DNA from: Carya illinoinensis
Lineage: Eukaryota; Streptophyta; Magnoliopsida; Fagales; Juglandaceae
Reading direction: 5' to 3'
NCBI RefSeq assembly: GCF_018687715.1
Contig: NC_056760.1
Location: forward strand, 27,146,501-27,210,500
DNA length: 64,000 nucleotides
The number at the start of each line of letters is the position of its first letter. Within the stretch, counting starts at the first letter, position 1. Under the pieces are notes generated by a model that searched no databases, was not told the origin of the DNA, and saw nothing but the letters and a program-made list of their open reading frames with translations. Of the stretch, positions 59,401 through 64,000 are shown in pieces. Made by a program: the position numbers and the translations under genes.

Positions 59401-61181
59401 GAACTACCATAGATGTTGTAGAATGCTTTTACACTGACTAAGGGTGGCATTTATATTAATAGTTACTGAGAAACATAAGAGACGATAGCTGTATAAATTA
59501 TGTAATATCCTCGGGGTTATTGTCAGCTGCAATTGACTGAATATTTAACTATCCTCTGATTTTTTAAAATTATTTCAAGCTTCGTGTCAAGAAGTACAGC
59601 TTATCTTGGCAGCAATCGGTTGCCAAGATGTTGAAGAGTGATTAGAGCTTCCTCATTACCCTTGCTACAGTGTTTTCTTTCCACTAAAGCTTAAGCACGA
59701 TAAGTTAATCACAAAACCTGCCATGATGAAAAGCAATTTATTACAATACACTCTTGTAATATCTGAAGCCAATACTGTCCCACACTTCCCCTTGTTTTAG
59801 TGAGAGTTGAAAGTTGTTGGCTTTATGGAGCGAAAATGCATAAGTTTGATTAATGTACTGACTCTTGGGGCCCTTTTACCTTTCATTAGCTATATAGACT
59901 AGTATGCATGAGAATAATGATACTCTTATATCTATTTTACAGCTCATTTTACTACCAACCAATATGATAATGCCACTTCATAAAAAATACTACAGATATT
60001 TTATTTGAATTTCAAAAGCCCTCCATTAAAATCAAAGTTGTAACCCCCTAGGGGTTGACTCAAGTGGTAAAGGCCTTCATCTTGGGTGCAAACGGTTTCT
60101 AGGGTCCATCGGACTGGGAGAGCTTCCCCTTAAATTACATGAGGTGCACTTGCGGGAAACTTCTTGCAAAGGGCTTGTGCATCCTTGGGATTAGTCGGGA
60201 TTTTGTTTTCGGACACTCGGTGCCTATAAAAAAATGAATCAAAGTTTTAAAAATTAGTTGTAAATGGATTGTTAGGGCATTGTTACTCAACCCTCAGGGG
60301 TTAGCTCAAGTGGTAAGAGCCTTGGTTTTGGTGGTATGCTTCCTCCAAGTCTAAGGTTTGAACCCTTGGGTTCAAACAATTTCTAGGGGCCATTGGACAG
60401 AATTGCCTGAGGTGCACTTGCAGTAAACCCCTCATCAAGAGCCTGTGCACCCCTGGTATTAGTCGGGACTTTGTTCTTGGACACCTGGTACAAAAAAAAA
60501 AAGTGTATCATTACTCTATGTGTGACTGTATGACTAGGAATAGGGATAGCTCATAAGATAATCTAAATTTATTTTAACATTTTGCATTTCGAAATAGTAA
60601 GTGTCAAATTTGATTTAGGAAGACAATTCACTTTTCCATTATCTTTTTGTATGACATTGAGTCCTTGGTTATTCTTTATTTTCAGTTAAGGGTAGAAGAT
60701 GTTTTAATTAGAGGGCTCAAATGGAGCAAGCTTGTCGATCCTGAGAAGAAGGGCCAATGGTGGTTGTCTGGTGACATGGCTTCCACAATGGACAATGTTA
60801 AAGAAGTTGCCAGCAATATAGACAAAGAGGCTCCTGAAGCCCAAAAAATGCTGCAGCTTGCTGCTGCACAGAGGATGAACACAGATGCCAGAAGGGCAAT
60901 CTTTTGCATAGTAATGAGTGGGGAGGACTACATTGATACATTTGAGAAGCTTCTAAGGTTGGATTTACATGGAAAGCAGGTGGGTGCCTTGTGTTTTTCT
61001 CCTTATTTTGACAACTGTATTTAATTTTCTGATTGTTAATTTTCTCTTTTATTCACAGGACAGAGAGATCATGCGTGTTCTTGTAGAATGCTGTTTACAG
61101 GAGAAAGTATTTAATAAGTATTACACTGTTCTCGCTTCCAAGTTGTGTGAGCATGACAAAAACCACAAGTTCACTTTACAG
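50428..61181 (+). CDS. Nucleolar MIF4G/MA3 protein (NOM1/SGD1 homologue), 3' end outside window
   Basis: A nucleolar factor of the NOM1/Sgd1 family, which acts in small-subunit rRNA processing. Coding exons: 50428-50431, 50563-50663, 50792-51623, 51727-51794, 52200-52282, 53658-53757, 53864-53949, 54577-54659, 55100-55227, 55322-55423, 60686-60979, 61059-61181. They join in frame to 668 codons with no stop. The start ATG sits at an exon end (ATGG/GTGAGC). The N-terminus is lysine/arginine-rich (RKEARFGKKAQKHQAWLQH), then a charged low-complexity region to about residue 290. The MIF4G domain follows (about 300-520; IRRNIRGLLNRLSESNVESI, GTASQIISEEVL, LCFEDEYHKGD, LIYDFLIILSKRL). The MA3 domain starts near residue 596 (DARRAIFCIVMSGEDYIDTF). 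Family proteins run to about 750-800 residues, so roughly the last 100 are past 64000. The intron 55424-60685 has a weak donor (GTCTTT). Confidence 0.93.
52540..52562. repeat. G homopolymer (23 G)
   Basis: An uninterrupted run of G in a NOM1 intron. It could fold as a quadruplex. Its length may also be a sequencing or assembly artefact. Confidence 0.85.
52623..53040. repeat. Direct duplication of about 150 bases, split by a LINE tail
   Basis: GAAATATTTCATGTTTTATA to ACAATTTAATTTTGG (52625-52770) recurs, diverged, as GAAAATATTTCATGTTTGATA to ACAATTTAATTTTG (about 52881-53035). The tail insertion at 52779-52853 lies between the copies. Confidence 0.75.
52779..52853 (+). mobile_element. 75-bp LINE 3'-end insertion with 12-bp target duplication
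   Basis: A short piece ends TTTTAATAAAATTCTTATG followed by an A tail. It is flanked by a perfect 12-base direct repeat TTGGAAAAGATG (52767-52778 and 52854-52865). The wording (TGTCCCGTGTACTTGACTTC, then an A tail) is like the 3' end of plant LINEs of the ERN-FEDKER type seen at 57588-57838. An extremely 5'-truncated retro-insertion in a NOM1 intron. Confidence 0.85.
53041..53640. other. NOM1 intron, nothing further recognised
   Basis: T-rich intron sequence before the exon at 53658. No open frame or repeat boundary was seen. Confidence 0.5.
55517..56390. other. NOM1 large intron, first part
   Basis: AT-rich intron sequence. Nothing coding was recognised on either strand. Several T homopolymers are present (56107-56116, 56132-56145). 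Confidence 0.45.
56395..57838 (+). pseudogene. Internally deleted LINE (ORF1-like part joined to ORF2 tail)
   Basis: Near 56530-57234 the translation reads KVFHYRRREAL, EGNRSFVAQWCSNAHGHYM, YGGGSRSSFIFILEEEGQGW, RRLAEVLWEF. I recall this pattern from the N-terminal part of some plant LINE ORF1 proteins (R-Y-YGGG-F-IPEG). At 57588-57688 the frame reads LWHEQNNRAFEDKERR and DDLRSFCVRTLSYGP with stops, the typical extreme C-terminus of the ORF2 protein. A 3' UTR and A tail end at 57838. The endonuclease and reverse transcriptase are missing, so the copy is internally deleted. Confidence 0.6.
57841..58135 (-). pseudogene. LINE ORF2 C-terminal fragment, minus strand
   Basis: On the minus strand, 58130-57950 reads MWKIIHLCLMWCLWLESNRR then CLEDKERSMGELRDFFFSTL, the C-terminus of an ORF2 protein of the same clade as the copy at 57588. 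The 3' UTR runs towards 57841 and abuts the A tail of the plus-strand copy, so the two LINE tails face each other. It is 5'-truncated. Confidence 0.7.
58175..58740. mobile_element. LTR-like fragment
   Basis: It begins TGTAACGTCCCAATGGAAGG and includes GCAATGTGGGATCCCA and CATATGGGGTATCACA, wording typical of plant LTRs. It then passes to a GAACCCAGGCC phrase. No paired LTR or CA end can be fixed. Short open frames here are not genes. Confidence 0.4.
58935..59200 (-). pseudogene. LINE ORF2 C-terminal fragment, minus strand, second copy
   Basis: On the minus strand the translation reads LNDFFFKTLYHWVHAHFGLS, the same C-terminal ORF2 motif (EL-DFFF-TL--W). The 3' UTR runs towards a T-rich stretch near 58965, the inverse of an A tail. 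It is 5'-truncated, with only about 230 bases left. Confidence 0.6.
59201..60029. other. NOM1 large intron, late part
   Basis: No gene, RNA or clear repeat recognised before the SINEs. Confidence 0.45.
60040..60236 (+). mobile_element. tRNA-derived SINE, copy 1
   Basis: The head GGGGTTGACTCAAGTGGTAA is a degraded tRNA A box. The body has GAGGTGCACTTGCGGGAAAC and GATTAGTCGGGATTTTGTTT. It ends in GCCTATAAAAAAA. Target duplication AATCAAAGTT at 60030-60039 and 60237-60246 is perfect. Compared with copy 2 it lacks about 35 bases including the B box, so it should not be transcribed from its own promoter. Confidence 0.88.
60289..60502 (+). mobile_element. tRNA-derived SINE, copy 2
   Basis: A box GGTTAGCTCAAGTGGTAAGAGCC and B box GGTTTGAACCC are both visible at normal spacing. 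The body matches copy 1 and ends in an A tail. The target duplication is ATTGTTACTC (60279-60288) against ATCATTACTC (60507-60516), with two transitions. It has the same orientation as copy 1 and as NOM1. Confidence 0.88.
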
Positions 61182-62544
61182 GTGTTCTCTCTCTCCTTTT
61201 TTTTTTGGTGACTTTAGAATGAAATTTTCGGTAAAGCATGGCCAGAAATTTTGTTTTTTAAATTCAGACAGATAGTTTGTCTTGTAAATTCACATGTTCC
61301 ATACCTTAGGTATGCTTTCTTTCTGATTTTTTGATAGTTAATTGAAAAATATTATATCAGCTGACTTTGACAATTACATAATCTTGTGAAAATATCAGGG
61401 CCATTCATTTGACCTTTTTTTTTTTCTTATTTTGGTTTCATTGCTAAATCACAGTATGTTATAAACTTTTTGATCTTCTAAAGACTACCATTGTTTTTGT
61501 TCAGTGATTTTATTTGAGTAATATTTCTTGGGAGACTTTGCCTGGTTGTGGCATCAACCCTGGAATTTGAGTTTGAACTAGGTTTGAATTGGTGATTGCT
61601 GGCCTTTTTATGTGTGACAAAGATAGCTTCTGTCTACTTGTAGAGATGATGAGATACTTCAGAATTTTTGGTGGGGGTTATAGCATGTCTAAGTAATTTT
61701 TGGTCCTTGCTTTAAGTGACAATCATCTTATAGACTCAAGGGTTATTACGTGCAATGCAATTGCAAATGTACAATGAATACTTGCATTATTTTGGTAAAT
61801 ATATGTTTCTGAGCAATGCAATCGAGGTCGAAAAATGCTTCCTGGGACTGAAGTAGGGGATCTATTATATTGTTGAACACTCTGTTACATGGCAGTGCAG
61901 GAGGGGCTTTTTAAGACAGGGCAGGGCAAGTATTATGAATCAATTTGGTTTTATTGCATATGAATCTGGCTTCAACTTTTATCACACACAAAAACACACA
62001 AATGGAGAGTAGCTTAGTGGATATTTGGATATTATTTGTTTGAATGTCATTTAATTTGTTAGTTTTAGCTGAATAATGAGTAGATAGATGTCAATACCAT
62101 TCTCTTCCATTAGGACTTCTACATTGCTCTGATTTATTGCATACATCATTGAAGTAAATGATGTAGCTTGAATTGTCATTTCTAAATCACAAGAAAACCT
62201 TGCATTTTAAAAGAGTGATGTTATTGGCCTTACTTTTAGTGTGATATGTGGGATACAGTAAACTGGACACTAAGTTGGTTGTTCTTTTCTTAGAGGACTT
62301 TGGAGGAACATCGACTAAGGTTTCTTTATTTCTCCTGGGGAGGACAATTTTAAGGGGTGAGGAATGTTACTTATAACCTAGGGCATGTTTGGCCTGCGGA
62401 GTAGTGCCTAGAATCGAATAGGTATTCATGTGGAATAACAACAAACTAGAAGCAATAGATATTCCTTTCTGTTGGGAAATGAACATTGCTTAGTATTCAC
62501 GCAAGAAAAACTTAAAAACGATCAAAATTAAACTTCTTAAAACT
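61182..62544. other. NOM1 intron after the last visible exon, first part
   Basis: No further NOM1 exon can be seen here, so the intron after 61181 is at least 2.8 kb. A phrase GGGCATGTTTGGCCTGCGGA at 62382 resembles one end of a MITE, with no partner found. Confidence 0.5.
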
Positions 62545-63200
62545 CAAATTTAAAAATAATGATTACCGATAAAAAAAATTAAAAATAATAAGTGATTGAA
62601 ATTGAAAAAGAAAGAAAAATGCAGAGGGAGGGTTGCCCCTTCCCTGTGGCAGCCCCCCTCACCAAGAGTGGGGTGGAGGGAAACCTTCTTGCACCACCCT
62701 TTTGGCTTGGTGGTAGGGTGTTGGGGGTGGGTCTTCCGCCGTTCCCAAGGTTGAAGGGGATTTATAGAGGGAGGTGAGACCTTTAAGTGATAAGCCCCTC
62801 GCTAGGGATTGCTCAAGCCAACCCTTGCGATGTTGCTACTTCCCATCATTACAAGAAAAGGGGGAGAGAGAAAGAGGGGGGGGGGGGGGGGGGCACTCCA
62901 TCTTGTGGTGGTGGGGGACATTCCCACCTCGCTTGCAGGGTGCTTTGCCTTGCATGCTAGGGGGATCTCCCCCACTCCTATACCCCTCACCCCTTGGAAT
63001 GCGAAGAGAGTAGACTACTCTCCCCTCTTGAGGCCATCTAGCCAGTGTCCTTGCCATGCCAAGGGGGACCCCTTACTTTGCGGCAGAGGCCTAGGAGGGT
63101 GGAGGTGGATCCCTTGCATCTCTCTTTTTCTCTTTCGTTTTTCATTTCCACCCTTCACTAAAAGAAATTATTATTATTAATTTCTTTTTAAATTGTAAAA
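62545..63200. mobile_element. GC-rich island with fold-back arms
   Basis: An A-rich left arm (GAAATTGAAAAAGAAAGAAA then ATGCAGAGGGA) is approximately inverted on the right (GCATCTCTCTTTTTCTCTTT then CGTTTTTCATTTC). The roughly 500 bases between are far richer in G and C than the intron around them and include an 18-20 base G run near 62877-62894. It resembles a fold-back transposon with a foreign filler. The short frames inside are GC artefacts. Confidence 0.45.
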
Positions 63201-63251
63201 CTTGTCTTCTAAGTTGTTAAAAACCTGTTCCTCTAAGTGTCATTTTATACA

Positions 63252-63255
63252 TGGT

Positions 63256-63288
<33 letters not shown>
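63252..63288. repeat. (CT)n(CA)n microsatellite
   Basis: A compound CT then CA simple repeat in the NOM1 intron. Confidence 0.9.
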
Positions 63289-63503
63289 AATCTCAGGTGA
63301 TTCTCATAGGAGATAGTCTCTTCTTCGTTTGTCTTTTTTAACTGTTAGTTTCTTAACACTAGTACTTCAAATTGGGTTATCCAAAATTTGCCTTTGCAAG
63401 TTTCGTTGGTTGATTGGGTTTTTTGATCAGTCTTTGTTGAGGTAAAGCTTTTTACGTTTGGGATAGAGGATGGGATAACGGTCGATTGTCGAAGTAGTGG
63501 TGG

Positions 63504-63940
63504 ATGCCGTTCAATGTCGTTAGGAAGGATGACTGTTGCGTAATTAATATCCTTGATGGAGACTATCTTAGGTGGAGGGTAGAAGGGGGGTTGCGAAATC
63601 TCTTTGGGTGGGAAACACTAGTTGTGCTACGATGTTCCAATACCTCCAGTCGATTTCTGGCCATGAAGAGTATAGGGGGAGGAAGCCAGAATGGTATGTT
63701 GATCATTCCAGAAGGGAAAGCATGGAAGGCATTGAAGTCTTTTTACCATGAAGCTTTGAATGGTGGAAAATCTCTTCCAGAAGTTTATTGGCCATGGAAG
63801 CTACAAAATGCATGAATGCAGGTTTGTAGTGAAGACTGGGAGAGCAGGAGAAATATTGGTCAAAGCTTTTAAGAATGGGAATGTTAAGATGGGAAGAGCG
63901 TCGTATGTGGAGGCGGTTAAAGGCTGCTGACTGTTGCTAT
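63504..63940 (+). pseudogene. LINE ORF1-like fragment
   Basis: The translation near 63620-63815 reads VLRCSNTSSRFLAMKSIGGG, SQNGMLIIPEGKAWKALKSF, which has the same pattern as the fragment at 56680 (RY/RF-L, GGGS, IPEG, W). Downstream, GRASYVEAVKG near 63893 matches the SY-E-VKG phrase that follows such domains in plant retroelement proteins. It runs towards the right edge, so more of the element may lie outside. It is inside the NOM1 intron. Confidence 0.5.
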
Positions 63941-64000
63941 CACTAACAAGAGCAATCTGGGCAACTCGAAAACTTTGTTGGTATGGCGTGCAAGCAACAA

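Noticed and set aside
60300..60370. tRNA gene
   Set aside because: A and B boxes are present but no cloverleaf with acceptor stem is formed; the sequence continues into a SINE body with an A tail and a target duplication.
62592..63180. Protein-coding gene in the GC-rich island
   Set aside because: Overlapping open frames on both strands come from high GC and the G run; no domain, no splice context.

Overview
This is nuclear DNA from a flowering plant. It is AT-rich and intron-rich, carries plant-type transposons (CACTA, hAT-like, L1-type LINEs, Ty3/gypsy remnants, tRNA-derived SINEs, MITEs), and holds one conserved single-copy gene with ordinary GT-AG introns. The repeat styles suggest a woody eudicot, and I suspect Fagales (walnut or hickory family), but that is memory-based inference and not proven here.

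Layout. 1-2546: no convincing gene. 2547-15507: an En/Spm (CACTA) transposon with both standard genes in the same orientation. The TNP2-type transposase is broken by one stop and one frameshift; the Ptta/TNPA-type accessory gene looks open. The right end (TGTAGTG, 15501-15507) and its subterminal repeats are visible; the left end is not resolved. 15717-23700: transposon debris. It includes a LINE tail, a MITE, a CACTA-like non-autonomous element (17267-20573) holding an exon-like insert, two hAT-like elements with perfect 8-bp target duplications, and Ty3/gypsy leftovers. 24065-30034: a full-length L1-type LINE with a perfect 14-bp target duplication, both ORFs present but mutated. 30431-33498: a 3-kb hAT-like element. 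34250-41745: a second, older LINE whose reverse transcriptase is interrupted by a probable solo LTR (38168-39829). 41991-45264: four inverted-repeat elements and a GC/CT-rich island.

45300-64000: a MIF4G/MA3 nucleolar gene (NOM1/SGD1 homologue). Twelve coding exons give 668 codons in one unbroken frame, and the last part lies beyond the right edge. A probable 5' UTR exon sits 4.8 kb upstream of the ATG. Its long introns have collected nested hAT-like elements, LINE tails, two SINEs with target duplications, an LTR-like piece and a GC-rich fold-back.

Only the nucleolar gene looks like a functional host gene. I found no operon-like or defence-like system. The most unusual points are the nested and dated transposon insertions, a ten-base word repeated five times inside the CACTA element, the ATGA overlap between the LINE ORFs, and the MITE-like element abutting the probable promoter of the host gene.
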